Positions 25,557 to 33,885 of a stretch of DNA of 64,000 nucleotides are shown piece by piece. Position numbers and translations under genes: made by a program. The stretch covers positions 62,001-126,000 of the forward strand of contig NZ_FXTH01000001.1 of the NCBI RefSeq assembly GCF_900182555.1, written 5' to 3'. The notes below the pieces were generated by a model. It had not been told where the DNA came from. It saw only the letters and a program-made list of their open reading frames with translations, and searched no databases. Each line of letters begins with the position of its first letter. Within the stretch, counting starts at the first letter, position 1. This DNA comes from Fodinibius sediminis (GTDB lineage Bacteria; Bacteroidota; Rhodothermia; Balneolales; Balneolaceae).

Positions 25557-27764
25557 CTAAAACCGGTGGGTGTAGCTCACCTTCAAGGCTCCTGAACGCT
25601 GAATGGTTCTAAAACCCACCGCCCTGTCGACCCAGTTGTGATTGTACACCAGATAGAGATCGGAACCCGGTACGATAATCCATCGCAGACGATTGTTCAT
25701 CGCAAGCAGATTGCTGAGATTATCGAACTGTATGTTGGTGGTTAAAAACAGGGACGTCGTAAAATCAAGATTTGCTTCAAGCCGTACCAGGTCGGTTGTA
25801 AAATCATCCTCTTCCAGCCTCACATTGGTTCGGATATATTCAGGCGCCAGCTCAATGCCGGGAAAGGGTCGCAGCGTAATCTCTGCCGCGTACTGCGTTC
25901 TGCTTCCGGACCAAAACCCCCCGCTTTTGACATTGAGCTCTGCTGATATTTTGCGGTATGAGGCCGTTTCCACGGCTGTTTCAATCCCCCAGTTCACATA
26001 TTCATCAACCGGCAGAATAATTGAGCCGTCCCGCCTGATATCAAAAGGGCGCTGCAGCCGCTCATAATTTCGCCTGACATCAAATTCCAGGCGGTCTCCG
26101 CTCATCAGTGTAGCATCAAAAAGCGTAAAGCTAAGCTCCTGGGTCAAGAGCTCAAAATCCAAGTCTGTGAGATGTTCAAACCGAACGCCCCAGCCTACCT
26201 GCTGTACAAGCTCACTTTTCCCGAACTGGGGGGTGTAAAAAAGGGAAGGCTGCAGCCGCCGAAAGGCATTCCGGGGCGTAAAACCCAGGGCCGGACGGAA
26301 AGCATTCCCAAACTCACGGTAGGAAACATGTCCCGACCACGGCTCATTGGGAAAATTAAGACGCAGTCCCCGAGATGAACGGTCCCATACATTTGTGCTA
26401 TCATCAGAGACGTAGGGGGAATTATGGAAAACAAAAAATGACTGGAACTGCAGATTCTTATTTCCAAGAAAACCAGAAGTCCCCAGTTCAATGTCTGCAC
26501 CCAATGTATGCCGATCCTGCAATACCGGGCTTTGGGTGGGTTCATCCTGCGTGGAACGGCGGGTGTAAATGATACCGGCCGTACTCTCAGAACCGATATT
26601 TCGCTTTATGCGGGCCACCGAAAAATTCTCCGGCTCCACCTGGCCCTTTTCGCCGGTTCGCACGTGCAGAAGGGCCAGGTTGTATTTCCCGGCATTCCCC
26701 AGCAGGCGAGCACCGTAGGTAATGGGAATGGGGGAACCGCCCCTAAGGCCAATCCGCCGGCTGAAGTAGGGGTGGATGTTACTCCGGGGGGCAAATTCAT
26801 AAATATTTGCTCCCTCCAGAAAAAAATCGCGCTGTTCAGGAAACTGCAGGGGGAAGCGTGTCAGGTTTACCTGCCGCTGATCCACTTCCGATTCAGCAAA
26901 ATCGGTATTAAACGTTAGTGAGGCCTTCAGGCTCGGCGTAATACTATAATTAACATCCAGTCCCCCATCAATATTGGAGTCGACATCACTGCCTTCCTGC
27001 TCAACACCGTCAATAATGCCGAATGGTACAACCTCCAGTCCCAGCCCCTGCGACATACCTGTCAGACCCGTGAGTGTTCCGGCGTTCTGCGGACGGGTAA
27101 TCCCCTGGTTGCGTCGATAGCCGGTCCACAGCACTGTTTCACTTTTACGGCGAATCACCCTCATAAAATTTGCGCCCCAGCGGTCGCTTTCCACATCAAA
27201 ATTGAGGGTTCGGAATGGAATTTTCACCTCGGCCGACCATCCAAAATCACCAATCACCGTTCGGGCATCCCAGATCCCGTCCCAGTTGAGGTTGATGCTG
27301 TTACCCTGCCCTGTACTGATGAGGCCATCAGTCCGCAGCCCATTGGGATTGACTTCCAGGAAGTAGGCACTACGCTGATCGTTAAAGGTGTCAAAAATCC
27401 AGGTAAAGCGTTCATCCGCTACAATACGTACATCCCTTCTTTTCTGGTTCGCTTTAATGCCGGATGGGTTACTGTCGTAGAGAATAACACCGAGATAGAG
27501 GTACTCCTCATCATAGGCTATCCGTACTTCGGTCTGTTCTGTGGCCCGGGCACCCTCATTCGGTTCCTGCTGTCGGAAACCAGTCGCTGGCTCGACTTTC
27601 TTCCAGAACCCCTCCTCCACCCTTCCGTCCAACGCAACTTCCTCGGACGCGTCCAGCTGATAGGCGTTAACCTGCTTCTGAACCTGCATTTCCTGGGCCG
27701 ATACCCGAGTGGTTAATCCAAATAGTAAAAGAAATAGTACGAACTGCCTGGAAAATTCCATCAT
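25557..27764 (-). CDS. DUF5916 outer-membrane protein with CBM9-like domain
   Basis: A 735-residue exported protein: signal peptide to about residue 23 (TRVSAQE), then a CBM9-like beta-sandwich at about 40-230 (VALDGRVEEGFWKKVEPA, EVRIAYDEEYLYLGV). The large C-terminal region has alternating amphipathic strands ending in RSGALKVSYTHRF, as in an outer-membrane barrel. This layout is the DUF5916 family, widespread in Bacteroidota, Balneolota and some Acidobacteriota, with no firm function. Carbohydrate binding is inferred from the CBM9-like part only. It is monocistronic as far as seen. Confidence 0.85.
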   Translation of the reverse strand: MMEFSRQFVLFLLLFGLTTRVSAQEMQVQKQVNAYQLDASEEVALDGRVEEGFWKKVEPATGFRQQEPNEGARATEQTEVRIAYDEEYLYLGVILYDSNPSGIKANQKRRDVRIVADERFTWIFDTFNDQRSAYFLEVNPNGLRTDGLISTGQGNSINLNWDGIWDARTVIGDFGWSAEVKIPFRTLNFDVESDRWGANFMRVIRRKSETVLWTGYRRNQGITRPQNAGTLTGLTGMSQGLGLEVVPFGIIDGVEQEGSDVDSNIDGGLDVNYSITPSLKASLTFNTDFAESEVDQRQVNLTRFPLQFPEQRDFFLEGANIYEFAPRSNIHPYFSRRIGLRGGSPIPITYGARLLGNAGKYNLALLHVRTGEKGQVEPENFSVARIKRNIGSESTAGIIYTRRSTQDEPTQSPVLQDRHTLGADIELGTSGFLGNKNLQFQSFFVFHNSPYVSDDSTNVWDRSSRGLRLNFPNEPWSGHVSYREFGNAFRPALGFTPRNAFRRLQPSLFYTPQFGKSELVQQVGWGVRFEHLTDLDFELLTQELSFTLFDATLMSGDRLEFDVRRNYERLQRPFDIRRDGSIILPVDEYVNWGIETAVETASYRKISAELNVKSGGFWSGSRTQYAAEITLRPFPGIELAPEYIRTNVRLEEDDFTTDLVRLEANLDFTTSLFLTTNIQFDNLSNLLAMNNRLRWIIVPGSDLYLVYNHNWVDRAVGFRTIQRSGALKVSYTHRF

Positions 27765-28321
27765 TTTAAATTCTGGTAATGCCCTGTTCTATTACGGTTA
27801 CAATTGGTAAATAACCCCGATTCAACTCTGCTTAACAAAAGGATTTTGATTTAAACAACCAACATCCAACTTCATTAATTCCGGACCCGCCGAATCCCGG
27901 GATGCTGCGCCTGAGCAAGCACCTGGAATCACCCCGGTAACCAGACGTGCCGACTGTTAATGCGCCGTGGCCCAGCTTGAATAACTCTGGATCTCTCCCG
28001 CCAACGACACCGGCCCCATAGCAAAAAGACGGGAGCTCTCTCCCGATTTGCATAACAAATACCTGCTTCTGGCATGGAATGAAATAGGGTCCTTCTCCCC
28101 GTCAACAGCACACAAGCGGGATGAAAGAGGCCAGCCAAAGCTGTTTAACAGAAAGTGTTTAATACGGACCTAAAGGCTAATCTGGCATTGATCCCAAAAT
28201 ACGGTAGGTAATCCAAAAAAAATATACTATACTTAGGTGTTCAAGGGCCAAATACTGCGTTAGCAGGCGGTTTTTGAACATTAAAGTAGCACACGAAGTA
28301 AAATTTTTTGGAGAATTAACA
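27765..28321. other. 557-base intergenic region with 5' leader of the cold-shock gene
   Basis: No gene is supported here. Short frames on the minus strand (27832-28138) have no family character. A hairpin at 28021-28051 is described separately. The last about 120 bases before 28322 are the likely promoter and 5' leader of the cold-shock gene: an A-run and ATATACTATAC at 28216-28235, then GGAG at 28311-28314 as Shine-Dalgarno. Confidence 0.45.
28021..28051 (-). terminator. Hairpin with T-run, possible minus-strand terminator
   Basis: CGGGAG (28030-28035) and CTCCCG (28040-28045) form a perfect six-base stem with a CTCT loop. On the minus strand it is followed by TCTTTTTGC. Outer GCAAA/TTTGC can extend pairing. 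No gene that would need it is recognised on that strand, so it may end an unannotated short transcript. Confidence 0.4.
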
Positions 28322-28531
28322 ATGGCAGAACGCGAAGTAGGTACGGTTAAATGGTTTCATAACGGTAAAGGTTATGGATTCATCACACGAGAAGAAGGCG
28401 AAGATATTTTCGTTCACTACAGTGAAATTGAGATGGAAGGCTATAAAAAATTAGAAGAAGGCCAGGAAGTCGAATTCACTGTTGCTGAAGGAGAAAAAGG
28501 ACTTCAGGCACAAGAAGTGATTCCTGTTTGA
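28322..28531 (+). CDS. Cold-shock domain protein
   Basis: A 69-residue single cold-shock domain. RNP1 is GKGYGFITRE and RNP2 is DIFVHYSEI, and the aromatic residues for single-stranded nucleic-acid stacking are present (W, F, Y, F, F, H). Such proteins bind RNA or ssDNA and act as RNA chaperones, in growth or cold adaptation. ATG 28322 with GGAGAATT just upstream is the natural start; a longer in-frame ATG at 28274 is rejected because the family begins at this point. A strong terminator follows directly, so it is monocistronic. Confidence 0.97.
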   Translation: MAEREVGTVKWFHNGKGYGFITREEGEDIFVHYSEIEMEGYKKLEEGQEVEFTVAEGEKGLQAQEVIPV

Positions 28532-28555
28532 TGAACAGGGGATCATCAATAACAT

Positions 28556-28586
28556 AAAAGCACCATGTATGAATGGTGCTTTTTTT
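28556..28586 (+). terminator. Intrinsic terminator of the cold-shock gene
   Basis: AAAAGCACCAT (28556-28566) pairs perfectly with ATGGTGCTTTT (28573-28583) around the loop GTATGA, followed by more Ts. It lies 25 bases past the stop. The flanking A-run makes it usable in both directions, so it may also end leftward transcripts. Confidence 0.93.
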
Positions 28587-28628
28587 ATATACAGGGATTA
28601 GTCGCAATCAGGGGATTATTGACGTTAT

Positions 28629-29072
28629 TTACGCATCCGTAGGCTGTTCCGCCATTTTGGTCTTGTAGGCCATCGCGTAAATTTTCATCTGTTTTACCAT
28701 TGAAGCCAGCCCATTGGAACGGGTGGGAGACAGATGCTCCTGCATTCCTATTTTCTTAATGAACGTCGGATCGGTGGCAATAATATCATCGGGCGTTTGA
28801 TTGGAATAAAAGCGCACCATCAATGCTACCAATCCCTTGGTAATAGCTGCATCGCTGTCGGCTTCAAAGATCACCTTCCCATCTTCCAGATGGGTATGCA
28901 GCCATACCTGTGACTGGCAGCCCCGTACAAGGTTTTCCTCCACCTTGTATTGGTCATCCAGGGGGTCCAGTGAGCGCCCCTGCTTGATAATATGCTTATA
29001 ACGCTCGGTCCAGTCGCTCAGCGACTCAAATTCCTTGATAATCTGTTGCTCTATGTCGTGTATGTCAGGCAT
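28629..29072 (-). CDS. sufE: SufE-family cysteine desulfurase sulfur acceptor
   Basis: A 147-residue SufE/CsdE protein. The active cysteine is C52 in the motif LVRGCQSQVWL. SufE accepts persulfide sulfur from the SufS desulfurase and passes it to the SufBCD scaffold for Fe-S cluster assembly. The fold's other conserved pieces are visible (DSDAAITKGLVALMVRFYSNQTPDDI and LSPTRSNGLASMVKQMK). The rest of the suf operon is not in this window, so this is an isolated copy. It could be the CsdE-type paralogue, but isolated sufE genes are common in this phylum. Confidence 0.95.
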   Translation of the reverse strand: MPDIHDIEQQIIKEFESLSDWTERYKHIIKQGRSLDPLDDQYKVEENLVRGCQSQVWLHTHLEDGKVIFEADSDAAITKGLVALMVRFYSNQTPDDIIATDPTFIKKIGMQEHLSPTRSNGLASMVKQMKIYAMAYKTKMAEQPTDA

Positions 29073-29283
29073 AAGCTTATGCTAAAGATTCATCCTCATA
29101 TAATATTAAAATACAAATAAATGATGAGGAATTTAAGATCGTCCCGGCATGCCTTCCCGGCAATGAGAAGTTAGCGGTCCCAACAGAAGCCTGTCACTTG
29201 CTTGCAAGCCCGTTGTACGGGATGCGTATCTTACCACCAACCTGGATGCGATCCGCAGAGTGTCAACGGTGCCGGCAGGATAC

Positions 29284-30210
29284 TTATTCTGCGTTTCCTG
29301 TTTCTTTGTTCAGATTATAGTGCCGTTTTCTCAGTGAATCCATCACCTTTTTCTGCAGAGAGATATTCTCTATTTCAACCCGGATAACCTGTTGGTCCTT
29401 GAGATCGAGCACCCGCGACTGCCCCTTTACCTGGATAGGAAGGCCCGACTTGTGCTTAATCAGCGCCTTGAATTCCTTCCCATTGAGCAGACTTTCTCCG
29501 TCATCTTCTGTAAACCGTTTTTTCAGTGAATGGGTGTATTTATCGGGAAAGAATTCCCAGACCTTGCAATCTTTCAATTCATCTTTCGTATATCCTGTGA
29601 GCGCGGCAAAGGCGTTATTTGCAGAAATCACATTGCCCTCTGAGTCGATATCTATAGCAGTGCAGTAGCTTTCCTCACGAAGTTCGTCAAACTCAATCTT
29701 GGTATCAATAAATTGCTGTTCGGCACGCTTTCGTTCGGTGATATCATGCTGGTAAGAGACCCAGTGTGTGGGAACGCCCTCCTCGTTGGTAAGCGGGTGT
29801 ATATCCCACTGGTTGACAAATTCACTGCCGTCTTTTCGATAATTGATGGCCTGGCCAAAAAAGCACTGCCCGTTTATCAGCCGTTCCTTGAGCTTGTCCA
29901 GCACCTCGCGATCGGTCTTGGGTCCCTGCAGGATTCGGGGGGTTTTGCCCATCACTTCTTCCCGTGAATACCCTGTTATCTCGCAAAACCCGTCATTAAC
30001 ATATACGATCTCTGGACCCGGCTCTTCCAAATTGAGTTCTGTAATTAAAATCGACTCATAATCATCCTTGATGGCAGCTTCCAGGAGGCTCAGCTGGTGT
30101 TTGGTTTTATCTCTCTCCTCGACCAGCGACGCAATGCTCTTTTTTATTTTTTCAAAACTCTGCTCATCTTTACAAAGATCTCTTAGGTTCTTTAAATCGT
30201 CCGGTAACAT
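29284..30210 (-). CDS. Double PAS-domain protein without output domain
   Basis: A 308-residue soluble protein with an N-terminal coiled coil (about 1-45) and two PAS domains (about 45-165 and 170-290). The first resembles a LOV-type PAS (IVYVNDGFCEITGYSREEVMG, then PRILQGPKTD, then YRKDGSEFVNQWDI and a PAC ending HDITERKRAEQ). The flavin-adduct cysteine of true LOV domains (NCRFLQ) is Pro here, so light-adduct chemistry is not expected. There is no histidine kinase, GGDEF or HTH part. It may work by protein interaction, or with a partner elsewhere. Monocistronic, with 254 bases free of genes upstream. Confidence 0.85.
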   Translation of the reverse strand: MLPDDLKNLRDLCKDEQSFEKIKKSIASLVEERDKTKHQLSLLEAAIKDDYESILITELNLEEPGPEIVYVNDGFCEITGYSREEVMGKTPRILQGPKTDREVLDKLKERLINGQCFFGQAINYRKDGSEFVNQWDIHPLTNEEGVPTHWVSYQHDITERKRAEQQFIDTKIEFDELREESYCTAIDIDSEGNVISANNAFAALTGYTKDELKDCKVWEFFPDKYTHSLKKRFTEDDGESLLNGKEFKALIKHKSGLPIQVKGQSRVLDLKDQQVIRVEIENISLQKKVMDSLRKRHYNLNKETGNAE

Positions 30211-30464
30211 ATTCAGTCCAATATAAGTGCAATTTATAGTTAAGAAAGGTTAGGCAATCACTTTGGTACTATGCTGCGTGATTCCACTGAAACACTCACT
30301 CCAAACACAAACAATAAAACAAATCATTCCAAAGAATAACATTTTTTTAACAGACAGGCTCCAGCCCGACCCTCCAAAAGAGTATGCAGAGATGATTTGA
30401 AATTCAAATAACCCAAATATAGGTATTTAATAGCAAATAAATAGGCTTGCCGGTTCCTTAAATA

Positions 30465-31628
30465 CTATTCCAATAAAAGTTTCGAAATGGTATTCAGCTG
30501 CATGTTGGAAGTTCCCTCGTAAATTTTACCAATTTTGGCGTCACGGTAATATTTTTCAACGGGATATTCCTTTACGTAGCCATATCCTCCAAAGAGATCG
30601 ATAGCCAGGGAACTGACATTTTCTGCCACCTCCGATGCATGATACTTGGCCATGGCCGCCTCCTTCAGAAAACTCTTCCCGTTTTCTTTCAGCCGGGCCG
30701 AGTTATAAACCAGCAGACGGGCGGTTTCGATATTGGTTGCCATTTTAGCGAGTTGAAACCGGACCCCCTGAAAATCTGCAATATTTTTACCAAACTGCTT
30801 TCGTTCCTGGGTGTATTTCAAAGCGGCATCCATCGCCCCCTGGGCGATACCCACCATCTGCGCCCCGATACCAATCCGTCCTTCATTGAGCGTATCCATA
30901 GCCACCTTGTAACCTTTTCCTACTTCACCCAGTACATTCTCTTCGGGAACCCGGCAGTTGTCCAGAGATATCTCGCAGGTGGAACTGGCCCGAATGCCCA
31001 GCTTATTTTCCTTTTTCGATACCGAAAAGCCTTCAAAATCGCGTTCCACGATAAAAGCCGTAATCCCTTTATAACCTGCTCCCGGATCAACTGTGGCAAA
31101 CACCAGAAAAATATCCGCTTCCCTGGCATTTGTAATCCACATTTTGGAGCCGTTCAGTATATAGTCGCCACCTTCTTTGCTGGCCGTTGTTTTGAGGGCA
31201 AAAGCATCACTGCCCGATCCGGCCTCTGAAAGGCAATAGGCTCCCACTTTTTCAGTGGCCAGCTGCGGAAGATAACGCTCGCGGATGTCATCGCTCGCCC
31301 AGTTTAGAAATGCATTGTTGACCAGGGTATTCTGCACATCCATAAAAACCCCGGTAGAAGCATCAACGCGGGAAATCTGTTCTATGGCAACAATCGACAT
31401 GAAGAACGATCCACCAGCCCCGCGATAGGTTTCGGGGATCTCTATCCCCATCAATCCCATATCAAAAAACTGAGTCACAAGCTCGGAATCCAGCTCCGCT
31501 GCTTCATCCATCGCCTGGACCCTAGGCCTGATCTGGCTTTCTGCAAAATCTTTGGCTGCCTCACGGAGCATTTTCTCATCTTCCGTGAGCTGGGTCAATG
31601 CGGGGGGCACTTGATTGGGCTGAGGCAT
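30465..31628 (-). CDS. Acyl-CoA dehydrogenase
   Basis: A 387-residue FAD-dependent dehydrogenase introducing the alpha-beta double bond into acyl-CoA thioesters and feeding electrons to ETF. FAD and substrate motifs are present (YCLSEAGSGSDAFALKTTA, WITNAREADIFLVFA). The catalytic base is E371 in KIYEGTSNMQ, the position used by short- and medium-chain members. DLFGGYGYVKEYPVEKYYRDAKIGKI is typical of butyryl- or 2-methyl-branched-chain enzymes, but substrate length is not certain. It is divergent from the mutA-mutB-meaB operon, so a shared role in odd-chain or branched-chain breakdown is plausible. Confidence 0.95.
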   Translation of the reverse strand: MPQPNQVPPALTQLTEDEKMLREAAKDFAESQIRPRVQAMDEAAELDSELVTQFFDMGLMGIEIPETYRGAGGSFFMSIVAIEQISRVDASTGVFMDVQNTLVNNAFLNWASDDIRERYLPQLATEKVGAYCLSEAGSGSDAFALKTTASKEGGDYILNGSKMWITNAREADIFLVFATVDPGAGYKGITAFIVERDFEGFSVSKKENKLGIRASSTCEISLDNCRVPEENVLGEVGKGYKVAMDTLNEGRIGIGAQMVGIAQGAMDAALKYTQERKQFGKNIADFQGVRFQLAKMATNIETARLLVYNSARLKENGKSFLKEAAMAKYHASEVAENVSSLAIDLFGGYGYVKEYPVEKYYRDAKIGKIYEGTSNMQLNTISKLLLE

Positions 31629-31798
31629 ATAACAAATAGTTGATGTTCAGGTCATTAAGGGTAAACTGCAAATGTATTATACTGCATTGTAACCAATTGC
31701 CTTCAATTTATCTATTCACCGATGCTTTTCCAATCCATTAGTAAAGTAATGCGAGGCTCATTATTTTGATAACACCCTTAAGTAAGCTGAACCGTACC

Positions 31799-33820
31799 AT
31801 GACTGACCCTAAAGACCGGCCGCTCGATTTTGATGAATTTCCCGCTGTATCAACCAGTGCGTGGGAGCAGAAAATAAAAACGGATCTGAACGACGGCAAT
31901 TACCGCCGGACTCTTCGATGGCATAGCGGAGAAGGCATTGCCCCCCTCCCTTTTTACCGAAGAGAGAATCTTAAGGAAATTCCCCGGCACCAGCCAATTC
32001 CCAAAATATTGCCGGAAGACGCTTCCAATGAATGGGAAATTCGGGAGCCTGTTTCAGAAGCGTCCCTTTCCGAAGCCAATGTTTCCGCCCGGAAGGCCCT
32101 GAACAGAGGCTCTGACGCCCTGCAATTCCACCTGGACGTCAGCCGATTGGAGGACGCGCCGGTGAGACATCTGACAGGGATTCCCATTCAGTGCCAATCT
32201 GACTTCTCCACACTGGTTAATGGAATTTCGCTTGAAACCATTTCTCTTCACTTTGATGCGGGACTTATTTCGCCGGCATTGCTGGCCATGCTCTTTAACG
32301 AGGTGCATGAACAGGAACTGAACCCGCAGAAAGTACGTGCTACATTTAACTATGACCCCGCCACCTACCTTCTGCATAACGGCCGTTATCCTAAAAAGAA
32401 GACCCTGCTAAGTGAAGATATCGTCTATATCTCCCGCTTTGTGACTGATCGTGCCATGTCCGGGGTACGCCCCCTGGCCATCGATGCGCGCAGTTATCAC
32501 AACAGCGGCGCCACTATTATTCAGGAGTTGGGATTTGCCACGGCTGCTGCCTCGGAATACCTGTCCATCCTCACGGAAAGAAATGTTGAAACGACTCAGG
32601 CCGGACAGCTGCTTCATTTTAATTTTTCCGCGGGATCCAACTACTTTCTGGAAATTGCCAAATTCCGGGCTGCCCGGCTGCTCTGGAAAAACCTGGTCGA
32701 AGCCTACGGTGGTGTCCCCGGGCAGTGCAGCGCGTCAATACATGCTGAAACTTCACAGGGGAACAAGACGCTCTATGCCCCTTATACCAATATGCTGCGT
32801 ACTGCTACGGAAGGAATGTCAGCGGCCATCGCCGGCTGCAACTCCATAACGATCCGCCCCTTCGATCAGCATTTCCGCAAATCCAGCGACTTTTCCCAGC
32901 GTATTGCCCGAAACCAGCAACTGATTTTCCGCGAAGAGGCGTACCTTGACAAGGTGGCGGACCCGGCCGCCGGCTCCTATTATATTGAATGCCTGACAGA
33001 TGAAATTGGCCGTAAAGCATGGGATATCTTCAGGGAGGTGGAGGCAGAAGGCGGCTTAATGCAGGCCATAGAAAATGGTACTGTACAATCAGCAATAGAG
33101 GATTCGAAAACCAAACGAAACCAGGCAATTGCCCGGCGCAGACGTACTTTTGTAGGCACCAACCGGTACACAAGCCCTGAAGAAACCATGCATGAGAACA
33201 TTGACCGGGACAACCCAACCGTGGCTCTCCGCCAGTCCAGCGATTTCAGCATCCAAAGCAGTACTGATGATACGATGCAGTACCTGGCCGATGCCTTTGC
33301 CCGGCAGGCCCGTCTGGCTGATGTGATCCCCCTCCTTATTGATTCCGGGGCACCGGCATTCCCCGTCCTCGAACCCTATCGCGGGCCGCGGGCCTTTGAG
33401 GAGCTGCGCCTGGCCACCGATAAGCATCCCACGACGCCCACCGTGCTCATGCTCCCGCTGGGCGACAAGAAACAAAGAAAAGCCCGTTCTGCTTTCGCAA
33501 GCAATTTCTTCGGCTGTCTGGGCTACCGTATTAAAAGCCCCACCGGTTTTGACTCCCTGGAAGAAGGGCTGAAGGCTATTGAAAAACAAAAGCCCGATAT
33601 TGCTGTCCTTTGCAGTTCTGATGACGCCTATAACACACTCGTGCCGAAAGCCGGGGCTGCGATCTCCAAAGTGGACCGCCCGCCGATGTTCGTTCTGGCG
33701 GGAAAGCCCGGCCAGGATAAGGAACGCTACGAGGAGGCCGGCGTTGATGAGTTCATTTATGAACACTGTAATGCCCTCAAAATACTCAGACGTTTTCAAA
33801 AAAAGCTTCGTGTAATTTAG
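31799..33820 (+). CDS. mutA: Methylmalonyl-CoA mutase small (beta) subunit
   Basis: The non-catalytic subunit of the heterodimeric, B12-dependent mutase. It has the TIM-barrel part with mutase-like blocks (FRAARLLWKNLVEAYGG, AVADPAAGSYY-like KVADPAAGSYYIECLTDEI). The C-terminal B12-fold domain lacks the D-x-H-x-x-G cobalamin ligand, as expected for the small subunit. I start at ATG 31799, giving 673 residues; a TTG at 31766 with a GAGG about ten bases upstream is an alternative. It is followed by mutB after 65 bases. Substrates are succinyl-CoA and (R)-methylmalonyl-CoA. Confidence 0.95.
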   Translation: MTDPKDRPLDFDEFPAVSTSAWEQKIKTDLNDGNYRRTLRWHSGEGIAPLPFYRRENLKEIPRHQPIPKILPEDASNEWEIREPVSEASLSEANVSARKALNRGSDALQFHLDVSRLEDAPVRHLTGIPIQCQSDFSTLVNGISLETISLHFDAGLISPALLAMLFNEVHEQELNPQKVRATFNYDPATYLLHNGRYPKKKTLLSEDIVYISRFVTDRAMSGVRPLAIDARSYHNSGATIIQELGFATAAASEYLSILTERNVETTQAGQLLHFNFSAGSNYFLEIAKFRAARLLWKNLVEAYGGVPGQCSASIHAETSQGNKTLYAPYTNMLRTATEGMSAAIAGCNSITIRPFDQHFRKSSDFSQRIARNQQLIFREEAYLDKVADPAAGSYYIECLTDEIGRKAWDIFREVEAEGGLMQAIENGTVQSAIEDSKTKRNQAIARRRRTFVGTNRYTSPEETMHENIDRDNPTVALRQSSDFSIQSSTDDTMQYLADAFARQARLADVIPLLIDSGAPAFPVLEPYRGPRAFEELRLATDKHPTTPTVLMLPLGDKKQRKARSAFASNFFGCLGYRIKSPTGFDSLEEGLKAIEKQKPDIAVLCSSDDAYNTLVPKAGAAISKVDRPPMFVLAGKPGQDKERYEEAGVDEFIYEHCNALKILRRFQKKLRVI

Positions 33821-33885
33821 AACTAAACCATCAGCATTGGGAATGCCCATATTCCCGATCTTGAGTTTCCAAATCCCTGACGGCT

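Noticed and set aside
27832-28138. Overlapping minus-strand frames between the DUF5916 and cold-shock genes
   Set aside because: Cys/Arg/Gly-rich translations without similarity to known families, no ribosome sites, and crossed by a terminator-like hairpin.
33089-33850. 253-codon minus-strand frame opposite mutA
   Set aside because: Shadow of the mutA coding sequence; composition and content do not suggest a protein.
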